Assembly (NCBI GenBank): GCA_017643365.1
Contig: JAEPNO010000017.1
Coordinates: 1-64,000 of the forward strand
Reading direction: 5' to 3'
Source of the DNA: Balneolaceae bacterium
GTDB lineage: Bacteria > Bacteroidota > Rhodothermia > Balneolales > Balneolaceae
DNA: 64,000 bases
In this document: positions 1-9,446 of the stretch, piece by piece
How the letters are laid out: each line of letters opens with the position of its first letter
Numbering within the stretch: the first letter of the stretch is position 1
Notes under the pieces: model-generated
What the model was told of the DNA's origin: nothing
What the model saw: the letters and a program-made list of their open reading frames with translations, nothing else
The model's database searches: none
Program-made: the position numbers and the translations under genes

Positions 1-38
1 AGAAAATAATATACCCTGCGGACTTAGAAATGCTATAT

Positions 39-434
39 TTAAAAGAAACTCAAAACGTTTAGGACACTATTGGTCAAAAAACTATAAGGAAGACCATTTA
101 GCTGGGTATACCAGGTAGTTTTAAAGGTGTTTATTGCTGGAAAAAGAAAATACCAGGCGTTTGCAATTAGAAAGAGTTTGATAGGTGAGATGTACTTTTT
201 CCTGGCTCCTTTGATGTATTCATCAACATAGGTAGCCGGCTTAATGAAAAAGCTTTTTAGAGTGCGCCAAAATTTATTTTCGATGTTGAATACATCAACA
301 ACAAAATCGTTAATCAGTGAAAAGGCCGAAAAATCTTTTTCTGAGAGTCGTCGCTCTCCACAATTTGGGCAAAAAGAGGTTTCAAACGGTTTCCCGCAGC
401 TTGCGCAATCTATTTTTTGGAGCTCACTTTTCAT
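39..434 (-). CDS. DUF3667-type zinc-ribbon membrane protein, short
   Basis: Function unknown. The N-terminus has a zinc ribbon (CASC near residue 11, CPNC near residue 23), followed by a hydrophobic-aromatic stretch (DVFNIENKFWRTLKSFFIKP) and the KYISPIKLFLIANAWYFLF membrane segment that characterise DUF3667 proteins. The protein is only 131 residues and stops after the first membrane segment, whereas family members usually continue for 100 or more residues with further helices. It may be truncated or frameshifted near position 60; the remaining 38 bases are too few to tell. It starts 5 bp after the decarboxylase stop, so it is probably the last gene of that minus-strand run. Family call good, integrity uncertain. 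Confidence 0.6.
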   Translation of the reverse strand: MKSELQKIDCASCGKPFETSFCPNCGERRLSEKDFSAFSLINDFVVDVFNIENKFWRTLKSFFIKPATYVDEYIKGARKKYISPIKLFLIANAWYFLFPAINTFKTTWYTQLNGLPYSFLTNSVLNVLSFF

Positions 435-439
435 TTGGC

Positions 440-1786
440 TTAAATAGCACTTTCGATTCTTCGAATCAATTCCCGAATAAAATCAGCGTGCTCAGGTCGC
501 ATCAATACACTTCGAAGAATGGTAACGTTTTCTTCATCTGCAACGTAATCAGGATGAAAATGCGCAAAATCTCCAGCCGGAACTTTATATAACGATAGAA
601 AGAAGCTCTGATCATCCATCCCTTTTTGAAATACTTTCCGTGAAAGTTCCGAAATCTGTGATACGTTTTTCGTTGATTCGCTAATTGGAAAATAAGTGAG
701 AATATCGAGCTCAGGTTTTTTGTAGGCGGTCAGCTTTTCGCTGTTTGAAATCAAATCAAAACCAACGAGTGCAGCTTGTCTGCATTTCGCTAAAATCGGT
801 CCATAGCCTTCTTTCTCTTTGAGCGGAAAACACTGCAAAGTTGCCCAAAAAGCAACGGCTGTTGCACCTGCTCTGGAGCATTCCAGGCTAATTTCCCCTA
901 AATGTAGCTCATCGGAAGTAAAGTAGGTGTAAGGCGAATCGTGCTTATAAAACCGCCCAACAGCCGGATCTTTAAAAAGAACGGCACCACAGCCGTAAGG
1001 TTGTAAGCCATGTTTGTGTGGATCTACTACAATGCTGTCAGCTTCTTGCATGAGTTTCCACGAAGTGCCGTCAATCATGTCCGAATCTTTCAAACTTCGA
1101 AAAAAACCGCCATAGGCCGAATCGATATGAATGCGGATGTCATGTGCTTGCGCCCACTCTAAGGCTTGATCCAGCGGTTCCACTTCTCCTAAGCCGGTTG
1201 TGCCAAGAGTAACTACTAAGGTTCCGATTTCGGCCGGTTCAACAGTTGAAAACTCAAACTCACCATGATAATTGATAGGAATAGTCACCGAATCCATTCC
1301 CAGCACTTCGCACATTCGTCCGTGCGTGTAATGTGCGTTTTTAGAAAATGCGATTTTTTTATGTGGATGGATTTTTCTCGAAATCCACAAGGCTTCAAGA
1401 TTGCCAATAGTACCGCTTGAGGTTAAATGCCCCAGAAATGTATCCCCATAACCAAAAAAATCTGCCAGCATGGGCATGATTTCTTTTTCCATTTCGGACG
1501 ATGGTGGCCCGCCATCCAAAGCATGGTTATTCGGGTTGATAGAGCTGGCTAGCGCGTATGCTGCCCAGGCAACTTCATGGGGACTTTTAAGCATCTGCCC
1601 GGCATACACCGGATGATGAAACGGGTAATTGCCTTTTAGGCGTTGGGTAAGTGTTTCAAAAACCTGTGCAGATTTATACGAATCTACGAGTAGGGTTTCA
1701 TCCAAAGAAAAAGCTCCAAACGATGCTTTCCATTGCTGGAGATCGTTTAGAGCTTGTGTAAGTAAAGAAAAAGTATGTGATTGCAT
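440..1786 (-). CDS. PLP-dependent decarboxylase (group II / glutamate decarboxylase-like)
   Basis: Predicted cytoplasmic fold-type I pyridoxal-phosphate enzyme that decarboxylates an amino acid; the substrate cannot be read from sequence. Visible marks are the LTSSGTIGNLEAL cofactor segment (about 121-133), HIDSAYGGF with Asp222 contacting the PLP ring nitrogen, and DPHKHGLQPYGCG with Lys258 as the Schiff-base lysine. At 448 residues it is of normal length for the group. The ATG overlaps the stop codon of the upstream DUF3078 gene by one base, which implies translational coupling. Aromatic amino acid, aspartate or glutamate decarboxylase activity are all possible. Confidence 0.85.
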   Translation of the reverse strand: MQSHTFSLLTQALNDLQQWKASFGAFSLDETLLVDSYKSAQVFETLTQRLKGNYPFHHPVYAGQMLKSPHEVAWAAYALASSINPNNHALDGGPPSSEMEKEIMPMLADFFGYGDTFLGHLTSSGTIGNLEALWISRKIHPHKKIAFSKNAHYTHGRMCEVLGMDSVTIPINYHGEFEFSTVEPAEIGTLVVTLGTTGLGEVEPLDQALEWAQAHDIRIHIDSAYGGFFRSLKDSDMIDGTSWKLMQEADSIVVDPHKHGLQPYGCGAVLFKDPAVGRFYKHDSPYTYFTSDELHLGEISLECSRAGATAVAFWATLQCFPLKEKEGYGPILAKCRQAALVGFDLISNSEKLTAYKKPELDILTYFPISESTKNVSQISELSRKVFQKGMDDQSFFLSLYKVPAGDFAHFHPDYVADEENVTILRSVLMRPEHADFIRELIRRIESAI

Positions 1787-2655
1787 TAACGAAGATTAAC
1801 TAACAAACCGGCAGCAAGAATTTGCCGTGTTTGCAGCTCATCTGCAACTACATCATCATCATAAATCATTTCAAGTTGAAAAGAGGCAGTAAGATAATCG
1901 TTTATTTTGCCGGTTATCTCATTCGCCCATGCCACATCGGTGCTGGCAAGGCTTTTATTCACGTTGTTGAAGGTTTCTAAACTAGAGGTATAGTTCACGT
2001 TTTTTAGAATTTCCTTGCTGAAATTAACGGCTAATTGCAGACCACCCTCAGAGAAAACATTATCGCCAGGAGCAACACCGTATCCTTTAGCCTGTACGAT
2101 GGCTTCGTCGTTCACAATAGTTTGTTTAAGCGCTAAACCGGCTTCAAAACTCACGTAATCGGCAGGAGTGTAGGCATACCCGATGCTCTCAGAAAAATAA
2201 CCCGGCGCCATGAAGTCTGAGATTCTAGTGCGGGGTTCGGTAGAATAATCGTAGCCATCATAAAACTGAGTGGTAAACGATATCTGCGCAAAGGCATTCA
2301 TGGTGTTTTCATCGTTTAAGATATAAGCAGCACGATGCTTGATGGCTAAACGGTCGGCTGTTTTACGGCTTTCTTCACCTTCAATATTGGTGATTCCATA
2401 TCGAACATTAAACACATAACCATAGGTGAATTTTCCTTGGCGATATGCGCCATTAACTCGGGTAAATACCGTGGTTGATACATTGTTTTGCCCACCTGCA
2501 GCCCAATTGTTAAAGGTAGATTGGGAAGCATTTAGACCGAGTACCCAAGTGGTTGCCCATTCGTTGTCGAGTGTGTCGGGGATGATGATAGTTTCTTGTG
2601 CATAAGAGAGACTTGTTACACCTAAAGTGACAAGTGCAAGTAGTAGTTGTTTCAT
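1786..2655 (-). CDS. DUF3078 domain outer-membrane-type protein
   Basis: A secreted protein with a clear signal peptide (residues 1-19, ending SLSYA before Gln20) followed by the DUF3078 hallmark LGLNASQSTFNNWAAGGQNN. The rest alternates polar and aromatic residues and ends in LVNLR, as in an outer-membrane beta-barrel, which is the usual expectation for this Bacteroidota family. The function is unknown. It lies between the phosphoribosyltransferase gene (21 bp upstream) and the decarboxylase gene (1-bp overlap downstream), so it is cotranscribed with enzymes to which it has no obvious functional link. Confidence 0.8.
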   Translation of the reverse strand: MKQLLLALVTLGVTSLSYAQETIIIPDTLDNEWATTWVLGLNASQSTFNNWAAGGQNNVSTTVFTRVNGAYRQGKFTYGYVFNVRYGITNIEGEESRKTADRLAIKHRAAYILNDENTMNAFAQISFTTQFYDGYDYSTEPRTRISDFMAPGYFSESIGYAYTPADYVSFEAGLALKQTIVNDEAIVQAKGYGVAPGDNVFSEGGLQLAVNFSKEILKNVNYTSSLETFNNVNKSLASTDVAWANEITGKINDYLTASFQLEMIYDDDVVADELQTRQILAAGLLVNLR

Positions 2656-2676
2656 GTTTGAAAGTTAGTTTTTGAT

Positions 2677-3171
2677 TTATACGTTTTTGAAAAGGACCAC
2701 TTCCTGTATCTTACTCTTATCTATAATTACTTCAATGTGTTCCCCAAATTTTGTAGGTACAGAAATACCAGTCAGCTCGCAGAGTACCGGATACTTCCGA
2801 TGACCACGATCTACAAGGCTCAGCACTTCGATAATGTTAGGTTCGTTTGAATAACAAATAGTTGAAAGAGCACTAAACATGGTTTTGCCGGAAAAAATCA
2901 CATCATCAACAACCAACACCGACTTCTCGGTGCAATTTGGGATGGGTGCTTTTTGTCCGTTATCAGCAACATCGTACTGATGGAGTTGGATTTTCTGCTC
3001 ACTATTCTGTTTTAGATAAGTAGTGAGCTCAACGGCGGTAGCATATCCCCTGTCGTTCAATCCGAAAACGACTAGCTCATCCGCATCTCCCATTTTTTCC
3101 CAAACCTGAATGGCAAGGCGCTTAATGGTACGTTGAATATGTTGTTGATCCATCAAAGTTATATGTTGCAT
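2677..3171 (-). CDS. PyrR-like phosphoribosyltransferase
   Basis: Type I phosphoribosyltransferase of 164 residues. The PRPP loop VLVVDDVIFSGKTM is at residues 85-98, and the later LVDRGHRKYPVLCE segment followed by VPTKFGEHIEV matches the C-terminal part of PyrR uracil phosphoribosyltransferases/regulators. The flexible-loop region typical of PyrR is not obvious. It may salvage uracil or act as a regulator; no RNA attenuator was seen nearby. It is the first gene of a minus-strand run, and a 125-bp gap separates it from the divergent YtxH gene, so a promoter should lie there. Confidence 0.75.
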   Translation of the reverse strand: MQHITLMDQQHIQRTIKRLAIQVWEKMGDADELVVFGLNDRGYATAVELTTYLKQNSEQKIQLHQYDVADNGQKAPIPNCTEKSVLVVDDVIFSGKTMFSALSTICYSNEPNIIEVLSLVDRGHRKYPVLCELTGISVPTKFGEHIEVIIDKSKIQEVVLFKNV

Positions 3172-3296
3172 GGCAACCTGTTTAGTTAATGATTTAAGGT
3201 AAATTAATATTTACACTAATTTGATTTTTAAGCATTAAATTAAAAAATCCAAACGTTATATTAACACTGTTAACCTGAACGTAAAATAGCGGAACC

Positions 3297-3584
3297 ATGA
3301 GTAGAACATTAGGCACCATATTTACAGCACTTGCATCTTTTTCTGCAGGCGTAGCAGTAGGTTTATTAGTTGCTCCGCAAAGTGGAAAAGACAATCGCCG
3401 GTGGATTAGCGAGCATTCATCCGAAGCCAAAGATTGGGTAGAAGGTAAAAGTCATCAAATTCTCGAACAGAGCGAGAAAAAGCTCGGGAAAATTCAACAC
3501 GATCTCAAAGATTCGATTCCTGATTTATATCAAGCCACTGAGGAATTATTTTTTGATGACGCCGATATGAAAGATGTATCCTGA
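3297..3584 (+). CDS. YtxH domain-containing small membrane protein
   Basis: A 95-residue protein with one N-terminal membrane helix that is rich in Ala, Gly and Val (about residues 5-27) and ends in LLVAPQSGKDNRRWI, the typical YtxH junction. A charged, probably helical cytoplasmic tail with KSHQILEQSEKKLGK follows. YtxH proteins are linked to envelope or stress functions but have no defined activity. The last 11 bp overlap the start of the DUF2851 gene in another frame, so the two are probably translated together. Confidence 0.75.
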   Translation: MSRTLGTIFTALASFSAGVAVGLLVAPQSGKDNRRWISEHSSEAKDWVEGKSHQILEQSEKKLGKIQHDLKDSIPDLYQATEELFFDDADMKDVS

Positions 3585-4734
3585 TGAGGAAATAAAATAC
3601 GAGAAGATTCTGCATACCGTTTGGAGTGAGCAACTTTTCACCTGTTCAGAATTTACAACCACTGCCTCAGAAGAAGTGCGTGTGATCAATCCCGGATACC
3701 TAAACCACAGTGATGGTCCTGATTTCCTTAATGCTGCCATCCAAATTGGAAATATTATTCACTACGGAGCGGTAGAAATACATTTAAACTCCCGGGATTG
3801 GAATTCTCACCGGCATCATACCGATAGTAATTACAACAAAGTTATTCTGCATGTAGTGGCCGATGTCGGCGATACAAGTGATGTAAGAACCAAGATTGGC
3901 GAAAACATACCCACGGTAAATATTCGTCCTTTTTTACCTGATCAAGTAAATGAACTAATCGGTGCAATATCGGGAAGTAATTTACCATGCTCAACCATTG
4001 TCAATTACATATCAGAAGATGCGTTTACCGAGCAACTGGCAATAAGCCGTCAAGAATATCTGGATAAGAAAGTTCAGGATTTTTATGCCTTTTATGATCC
4101 TTCTGAAGGTTTAGCTGATGCCTGGAAAAAAGCACTGATGGTTAGTTTGGCCGATAGCCTGGGTATCTCACAAAACAGATCCACTATGGTTGAAGCCGCG
4201 CACATTTGGCTGGATGCCTTAAACACCGGAATTAAATTTACGAGTGGGAAGGATTTTGCACACGCTGCAATCGATCAGCATCGCATCAATTTTTCAAGAA
4301 AGGGGGTGAGGCCTGCTCATCGCCCAGAGCTAAGGTTGCCTCAATTGCATAGAGTAATGCTGGCAATACACGGTATGGATTTATCAGTTTTTCTAGATGG
4401 CGATATTCAACAAAACTGGAAGTCGATTCTAGAGCAATCAGGAATAGCTAAAAACGGCTTTGCAAAAATAATTTATGGAACGGTGTTTTTGCCGGCACAC
4501 TTGGCGCTAAGCCAGTTAGTTTTTTCAAACGCGCTGAAAAGTAAAGTGTTTGATGAGTGGTTCCAACTTCAAGTGCTCATTCCTGAACACATCCGAAAAA
4601 AGTTTGCGATTTTTCCTGATCAATTATACACTCAAACAAGAAAAAATTTGGGTGCAGTTCACTTATATCATGCGTATTGCAAAGAAAAGCGATGTTTGGA
4701 ATGCAAGGTATTAAATAAAGCAATTTTGTCTTGA
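3574..4734 (+). CDS. DUF2851 family protein
   Basis: A soluble 386-residue protein of unknown function, recognised by the conserved N-terminal block (residues about 10-80) containing LHTVWSEQLF, INPGYLNHSDGPDFLNA and GAVEIHLNSRDWNSH, and by the C-terminal cysteine cluster YCKEKRCLEC near residues 369-379. The histidine- and aspartate-rich N-terminal block resembles a nuclease-like core, but this is inference. The start overlaps the YtxH gene. The gene ends 49 bp before tRNA-Gln, and the tRNA promoter -33 element lies over its last codons. Confidence 0.8.
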   Translation: MYPDEEIKYEKILHTVWSEQLFTCSEFTTTASEEVRVINPGYLNHSDGPDFLNAAIQIGNIIHYGAVEIHLNSRDWNSHRHHTDSNYNKVILHVVADVGDTSDVRTKIGENIPTVNIRPFLPDQVNELIGAISGSNLPCSTIVNYISEDAFTEQLAISRQEYLDKKVQDFYAFYDPSEGLADAWKKALMVSLADSLGISQNRSTMVEAAHIWLDALNTGIKFTSGKDFAHAAIDQHRINFSRKGVRPAHRPELRLPQLHRVMLAIHGMDLSVFLDGDIQQNWKSILEQSGIAKNGFAKIIYGTVFLPAHLALSQLVFSNALKSKVFDEWFQLQVLIPEHIRKKFAIFPDQLYTQTRKNLGAVHLYHAYCKEKRCLECKVLNKAILS

Positions 4735-4761
4735 CTGCATTTTTATAGCTCTTTATCTTTG
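4731..4761 (+). promoter_or_regulatory. Bacteroidota-type promoter of tRNA-Gln
   Basis: TTG at 4731-4733, a 20-bp spacer, then TATCTTTG at 4754-4761: an exact match to the Bacteroidota consensus TTG-N20-TAnnTTTG. It ends 21 bp before the mature tRNA. The -33 element overlaps the last codons of the DUF2851 gene. Confidence 0.85.
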
Positions 4762-4782
4762 GAGTCTGTTAACGATCTGAAT

Positions 4783-4853
4783 TGCCCGGTCGTCTAATGG
4801 CAGGACACCTGGTTTTGGTCCAGTATGTGGGGGTTCGAATCCTCCCCGGGCAA
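4783..4853 (+). tRNA. tRNA-Gln (TTG anticodon)
   Basis: A full cloverleaf can be drawn. The acceptor is TGCCCGG (4783-4789) paired with CCGGGCA (4846-4852), the D arm is GTC/GAC, and the anticodon loop TTTTGGT has TTG at positions 34-36. The T arm is GGGGG/CCTCC around TTCGAAT (4834-4840). No CCA is encoded. The anticodon reads CAA/CAG, giving glutamine. Confidence 0.93.
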
Positions 4854-4860
4854 CTATACT

Positions 4861-4894
4861 CAAAAGGATGATTAGGGATGCATCCTTTTGTTTT
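4861..4894 (+). terminator. Intrinsic terminator after tRNA-Gln
   Basis: A perfect 10-bp stem (CAAAAGGATG at 4861-4870 with CATCCTTTTG at 4881-4890) and a 10-nt loop, followed by TTTTAT. It separates the tRNA from prs. Confidence 0.85.
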
Positions 4895-4927
4895 ATGTAA
4901 TCCTGAATCTTTCAGTGCTAGCAATTT

Positions 4928-5860
4928 TTGGAAAGTCCTCTCGCAATATTCTCCGGTACCGCCAATCCGGCTTTAGCTCGCGCTATTGCTAAGGAGTATG
5001 GTACACAGCTTGGAAAAGTAACTCTCAAACGCTTCTCTGATGGAGAACTGTATGTGAAATTCGAGCAAAGCATTCGCGGAGAAGATATTTTCATCGTTCA
5101 ACCAACCCCACCCTCGGGCGATAACATCATCGAATTATTGTTGATGTTGGATGCTGCCAAGCGCGCATCTGTAAAACGTGTTACCGCTGTAATTCCGTAT
5201 TTCGGATATGCACGGCAAGATCGTAAAGATCAGCCCCGGGTTTCAATAGGGTCGAAGTTGATGGCAAATTTATTGGTAGAAGCAGGTGCAGACCGCGTAC
5301 TTACCATGGATTTACACGCTGCACAGATTCAAGGTTTCTTCGATATTCCACTCGATCATTTATATGCTAGCCGAGTGTTTATCGATCATCTCTCAAAAAA
5401 TCCAATCGAGAATCTGGTAGTTGTTGCCCCCGATGTTGGTAGTTTGAAAATGTCTCGCTCGTACGCGAAAAAGTTAGGTGCTTCGCTTGCCTTTATTGAT
5501 AAGCGCAGGCCAAAAGCTAACGAATCTGAGATCATGAACATTATTGGGGAAGTAGAAGGCAAAAACGTATTAATTGTAGACGATTTGATTGATACCGCCG
5601 GAACACTTACCAACGCAGCTGCCGCCATGAAAGAGCGGGGCGCACTTAGCATAGTGGCTATGTGTACGCATCCAATACTGTCTGGCCCTGCATTTCAACG
5701 CATCGAAGATTCTCCTATTGATGAATTATTAGTTAGTGATACAATACCGCTACGCCAACCATCTGATAAAATTAAGGTGTTAAGCGTGGCTAATATTTTT
5801 GCTGAAGCAATTCAGCGAATTCACACTAATGATACCATCAGTGCTTTGTTTGATAATTAA
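4928..5860 (+). CDS. prs: Ribose-phosphate pyrophosphokinase (PRPP synthetase)
   Basis: Makes PRPP from ribose 5-phosphate and ATP for nucleotide, histidine and tryptophan synthesis in the cytoplasm. The 310-residue length is typical. Visible are IFSGTANPALARAIA at the N-terminus, the ATP-site segment YFGYARQDRK (91-100), DLHAAQIQGFF (128-138) and the PRPP loop VLIVDDLIDTAGTL (214-227). The start must be TTG at 4928: an in-frame TAG lies nine bases upstream and no ATG or GTG falls between. No clear Shine-Dalgarno is present. It heads the common prs-rplY-pth order. Confidence 0.95.
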   Translation: MESPLAIFSGTANPALARAIAKEYGTQLGKVTLKRFSDGELYVKFEQSIRGEDIFIVQPTPPSGDNIIELLLMLDAAKRASVKRVTAVIPYFGYARQDRKDQPRVSIGSKLMANLLVEAGADRVLTMDLHAAQIQGFFDIPLDHLYASRVFIDHLSKNPIENLVVVAPDVGSLKMSRSYAKKLGASLAFIDKRRPKANESEIMNIIGEVEGKNVLIVDDLIDTAGTLTNAAAAMKERGALSIVAMCTHPILSGPAFQRIEDSPIDELLVSDTIPLRQPSDKIKVLSVANIFAEAIQRIHTNDTISALFDN

Positions 5861-5877
5861 CATTACAGAAATCAAAA

Positions 5878-6537
5878 ATGTCATTACCTGAATTAGTAAA
5901 ATTAGAAGGAACCCTTCGCGAAACCAGTAAAAAGGCGAATCGCGAATTACGTGCTGCAAAGCGTGTTCCTGCCGTTCTTTACGGTCCTGAAATTGAAGAA
6001 AACGTTAATTTCGCGATCGATGAACTTGCACTAGAAAGAATTCTGCGCAAGCCGCAGACAAAATTACAAGAGCTTACTGTAGACGGTAAAGTTTACAGAA
6101 CTCTTTTAAAGCGCACTGAGTTTGATCCGGTTACCGATCGTCCGATCCACGCCGATTTCTACGTGCTTTCTGATAACCACAAAGTTACACTTCGTATTCC
6201 TTTCAAAGTCATCGGCGCTGCCCGTGGTGTTGTTGAGAATGGTGGACGTTTGTTCCAGCCAATGAAATTCATGAGAATTCGTGTACTGCCTAAGTACATC
6301 CCTTCTGAGTTTGTGGTTGATATCACTCCATTGAAAATCGGTCAGTCTATCCACGTTGGCGATCTTGACCTTGAAGGTATTGTGCCAATCGATAGCTTAA
6401 CCAGAACTATTGTAAACGTACGTCCACCAAAAGGCGCGCTAGTTAGCGATGTACTTGATGACGAAGACGAAGACGCTGAAGATGCCGAAGGCGCAGAAGG
6501 TGCTGAGGAATCAACAGAAGAAACATCTGAAGAATAA
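5878..6537 (+). CDS. rplY: 50S ribosomal protein L25 (Ctc/TL5 form)
   Basis: Binds 5S rRNA in the large ribosomal subunit. The N-terminal L25 domain covers about residues 1-95 (LRETSKKANRELRAAKRVPAVLYG), and the C-terminal TL5/Ctc beta domain about 95-190 (VGDLDLEGIVPIDSL). A strongly acidic Asp/Glu/Ala tail occupies the last 25 or so residues. At 219 residues this is the long two-domain form. It lies 17 bp after prs and 24 bp before pth, consistent with one operon. Confidence 0.95.
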   Translation: MSLPELVKLEGTLRETSKKANRELRAAKRVPAVLYGPEIEENVNFAIDELALERILRKPQTKLQELTVDGKVYRTLLKRTEFDPVTDRPIHADFYVLSDNHKVTLRIPFKVIGAARGVVENGGRLFQPMKFMRIRVLPKYIPSEFVVDITPLKIGQSIHVGDLDLEGIVPIDSLTRTIVNVRPPKGALVSDVLDDEDEDAEDAEGAEGAEESTEETSEE

Positions 6538-6561
6538 AAACTGATAGGGTACCACGAATAA

Positions 6562-7116
6562 ATGTCCATTATTGTAGGATTAGGAAATGTTGGACAAGAA
6601 TATGAGGGTACCCGACATAACATCGGTTTTGACGTTGTTGATTTAATTGCCGAAAAACTCTCCGTCGACTTTAAAGCCGGCGGAGGGCCTTTCGTAGTTG
6701 CCGAAGGGCGCCACAAAGGGCGAAAAGTTATTTTGGTAAAGCCAACAACGTATATGAATAGAAGCGGAACTGCTGTTAAAAAGGCACTTGCGAAATATAA
6801 TACCGAGATAAAAGATTGCTTAGTAATTTACGACGATCTGAATTTACCGGTTGGTGTAACGCGCATGAAGCCACAAGGCAGCGACGGCGGACATAATGGA
6901 ATTGCTGATATCAACGAAAAGATTGGGCGTGAATACCCCCGGTTGAGAGTTGGTATCGGAAATGATTTTAAACGGGGCAGGCAGGTTGACTATGTGCTTT
7001 CTCCTTTTGATCAAAGCGAAATGGATGAGGTTAAGATTTCCATCCAAAAAGCTCATGAAGCTGCTCTTGCATTCGTGAGTTTGGGTATCGAAAGAGCAAT
7101 GAACTTTTATAATTGA
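6562..7116 (+). CDS. pth: Peptidyl-tRNA hydrolase
   Basis: Releases tRNA from prematurely dropped peptidyl-tRNA. The 184-residue protein opens with [19 protein letters not shown], where His19 is the catalytic histidine. It also has the conserved [10 protein letters not shown] segment and DDLNLPVG with the catalytic-site aspartate, plus GGHNGI. It is full length with an ATG start and forms the third gene of the prs-rplY-pth group. Confidence 0.95.
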   Translation: MSIIVGLGNVGQEYEGTRHNIGFDVVDLIAEKLSVDFKAGGGPFVVAEGRHKGRKVILVKPTTYMNRSGTAVKKALAKYNTEIKDCLVIYDDLNLPVGVTRMKPQGSDGGHNGIADINEKIGREYPRLRVGIGNDFKRGRQVDYVLSPFDQSEMDEVKISIQKAHEAALAFVSLGIERAMNFYN

Positions 7117-7156
7117 AAACCCTGCGGGGGATTCTCAAACTAACCTAAACGGAGTT

Positions 7157-9367
7157 ATGCAAAACATAATCTTTTTCTCAATTGCGGCGGGTGTGATAGC
7201 CCTTTTATATACCGCTTTCAAATCTTCTTGGGTTTCGAAACAAGAAGTAGGTACCGAAAAAATGGGGCGTATTGCTGACAGTATTGCCAGCGGTGCGATG
7301 GCTTTCCTGAAAGCTGAATATCGAGTACTTGCCATTTTTGTGGCTGTTGTTGCTGTTATCTTAGCCTTGAGTGCTGATGCAGTTACCTCTAGCTGGATGG
7401 TAGCAATTTCTTTCATCGTTGGAGCTATTTGTTCCGGACTTGCCGGCTTTATCGGTATGAAAGTTGCGACCAAAGCTAACGTAAGAACAACAAATGCAGC
7501 TCGCGAAAGTTTAGGTAAAGGCCTTGAAGTTGCTTTTGCCGGTGGTTCTGTAATGGGACTTGGCGTTGTTGGATTAGGTGTACTTGGTCTTTCGATCTTG
7601 TTCATGGTTTTCTCAAATATTTTTGGCATCGAAGGTGCCGACGCGGTTAACCGTGTTCTTGCTATCGTAACCGGTTTCTCATTTGGTGCTTCTTCAATCG
7701 CACTTTTCGCTCGTGTAGGTGGTGGTATTTACACCAAAGCTGCCGATGTTGGAGCTGACCTTGTAGGTAAAGTGGAAGCTGGTATTCCTGAAGATCACCC
7801 GTTAAACCCGGCAACTATTGCTGATAACGTAGGTGATAACGTAGGTGACGTAGCCGGTATGGGTGCGGATCTTTTCGAATCGTATGTTGGATCTATCATT
7901 GGTACCATGGTATTGGGTGCTGCTTTTATGACCATCCCAAATTGGGCAGATAACTTTGAAGGACTTTCTGCAGTATTACTTCCTTTAGTGCTTGCAGGTA
8001 CAGGAATTGTGACTTCTATCGCTGGTACATTTTTAGTACGAGTTAAAGAAGGTGGCGATCCGCAAAAAGCATTGAACATGGGTGAGCTTTTCTCAGGTGT
8101 GGTAATGTTAGTAGCTTCTTACTTCATCATTACTTGGATGCTTCCGGAAAGCTGGACATTCAGCGGTATCGAGTACACAAGCACAGGCGTATTTATTGCA
8201 ACCATTTTTGGTTTGTTATCAGGTCTAGCTATTGGTTTTGTAACCGAGCACTACACTGGAACCGGCACCAAGCCGGTATTGTCTATTGTTAAGCAGTCGG
8301 TTACCGGTTCAGCAACAAACATCATCGCTGGTTTAGGTGTGGGAATGATTTCTACTGCTATTCCAATCATCATTATTGCCATCGCAATTATCGGTGCTTA
8401 CAGCTTTGCCGGACTTTACGGTATCGCTATTGCTGCTGTAGGTATGCTTGCAAATACTGGTATTCAGTTAGCTGTTGATGCATACGGCCCGATTTCGGAT
8501 AACGCTGGTGGTATCGCTGAAATGGCTGAATTAGAGCCGGAAGTACGTGAGCGTACTGATAAGTTGGATGCAGTAGGTAACACAACTGCTGCCATCGGTA
8601 AAGGTTTTGCAATCGGTTCTGCCGCACTTACTGCGCTAGCATTGTTTGCTGCTTTTATTACAGCTTACGAAGCAGTTAATCCGGGATTAGAAGTGATTAT
8701 CAACATCACTAACCCATACGTAATGGCTGCACTTTTTGTAGGTGCGATGCTTCCATTCTTGTTCTCTGCTTTGTCAATGAACGCAGTAGGTCGCGCAGCG
8801 ATGAGCATGATCGAAGAAGTTCGTCGTCAGTTCAAAACTATTCCTGAACTACGCGCTGCACTTGATGTAATGAACAGCAACGGCGAAAAAGATTTTGCTG
8901 ATTGGAGCAAAGAAGATCAAGCTACTTTTGAAGCAGCTGATGGAAAAGCGGAATACGAAAAATGTGTGGAGATTTCTACTGCAGCTTCTATCCGTGAGAT
9001 GGTTCTTCCGGGCTTATTAGCGGTAATTGTACCGGTATTGTTCGGATTTGTACCAGGCTTCATCAGCGACGACCCAACACTTGGCGCAAAAATGCTTGGT
9101 GGTTTACTAGCTGGTGTAACTTCAGCTGGTGTGTTGATGGCTTTATTCCAATCAAACGCTGGTGGTGCTTGGGATAATGCTAAGAAGATGATTGAAGAAG
9201 GTGTAACCATCGACGGTGTTGAGTACGGTAAAGGTTCTGAGCCGCACAAAGCAAGTGTTGTTGGTGATACTGTAGGTGATCCTTTCAAGGATACTTCAGG
9301 TCCATCTCTAAACATCCTTCTTAAGTTGATGTCGGTTGTTGCTCTTGTAATTGCAACTATGATCTAA
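7157..9367 (+). CDS. hppA: Membrane-bound ion-pumping inorganic pyrophosphatase, K+-dependent type
   Basis: Integral membrane pump that couples pyrophosphate hydrolysis to H+ and/or Na+ export. The 736-residue protein has about 16 hydrophobic segments, the pyrophosphate-site segment [20 protein letters not shown] (about residue 220), and a second acidic site near the C-terminus, [15 protein letters not shown]. The segment [15 protein letters not shown] carries Ala where K+-independent pumps have Lys, so a K+-dependent enzyme is predicted. Whether it pumps H+ or Na+ cannot be decided here. It ends at a strong terminator and begins 40 bp after pth. Confidence 0.93.
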   Translation: MQNIIFFSIAAGVIALLYTAFKSSWVSKQEVGTEKMGRIADSIASGAMAFLKAEYRVLAIFVAVVAVILALSADAVTSSWMVAISFIVGAICSGLAGFIGMKVATKANVRTTNAARESLGKGLEVAFAGGSVMGLGVVGLGVLGLSILFMVFSNIFGIEGADAVNRVLAIVTGFSFGASSIALFARVGGGIYTKAADVGADLVGKVEAGIPEDHPLNPATIADNVGDNVGDVAGMGADLFESYVGSIIGTMVLGAAFMTIPNWADNFEGLSAVLLPLVLAGTGIVTSIAGTFLVRVKEGGDPQKALNMGELFSGVVMLVASYFIITWMLPESWTFSGIEYTSTGVFIATIFGLLSGLAIGFVTEHYTGTGTKPVLSIVKQSVTGSATNIIAGLGVGMISTAIPIIIIAIAIIGAYSFAGLYGIAIAAVGMLANTGIQLAVDAYGPISDNAGGIAEMAELEPEVRERTDKLDAVGNTTAAIGKGFAIGSAALTALALFAAFITAYEAVNPGLEVIINITNPYVMAALFVGAMLPFLFSALSMNAVGRAAMSMIEEVRRQFKTIPELRAALDVMNSNGEKDFADWSKEDQATFEAADGKAEYEKCVEISTAASIREMVLPGLLAVIVPVLFGFVPGFISDDPTLGAKMLGGLLAGVTSAGVLMALFQSNAGGAWDNAKKMIEEGVTIDGVEYGKGSEPHKASVVGDTVGDPFKDTSGPSLNILLKLMSVVALVIATMI

Positions 9368-9390
9368 TCCGACACAGGATTTGTTAACTT

Positions 9391-9428
9391 AATCCCGGTT
9401 GCACCAGATGTAGCCGGGATTTTTTATT
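9391..9428 (+). terminator. Intrinsic terminator after hppA
   Basis: An 8-bp stem (AATCCCGG at 9391-9398 with CCGGGATT at 9414-9421) followed by TTTTATTT, just downstream of the pyrophosphatase stop. Confidence 0.85.
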
Positions 9429-9446
9429 TCTACAATACACAGCACT

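Noticed and set aside
6342-6716. Long antisense frame over the rplY 3' end
   Set aside because: Low-complexity Ser/Ala/Pro translation mirrors the acidic tail codons of L25; rplY and pth are certain.
7795-9315. Several antisense frames inside hppA
   Set aside because: They are shadows of a highly conserved pump gene and show no domain or start context.
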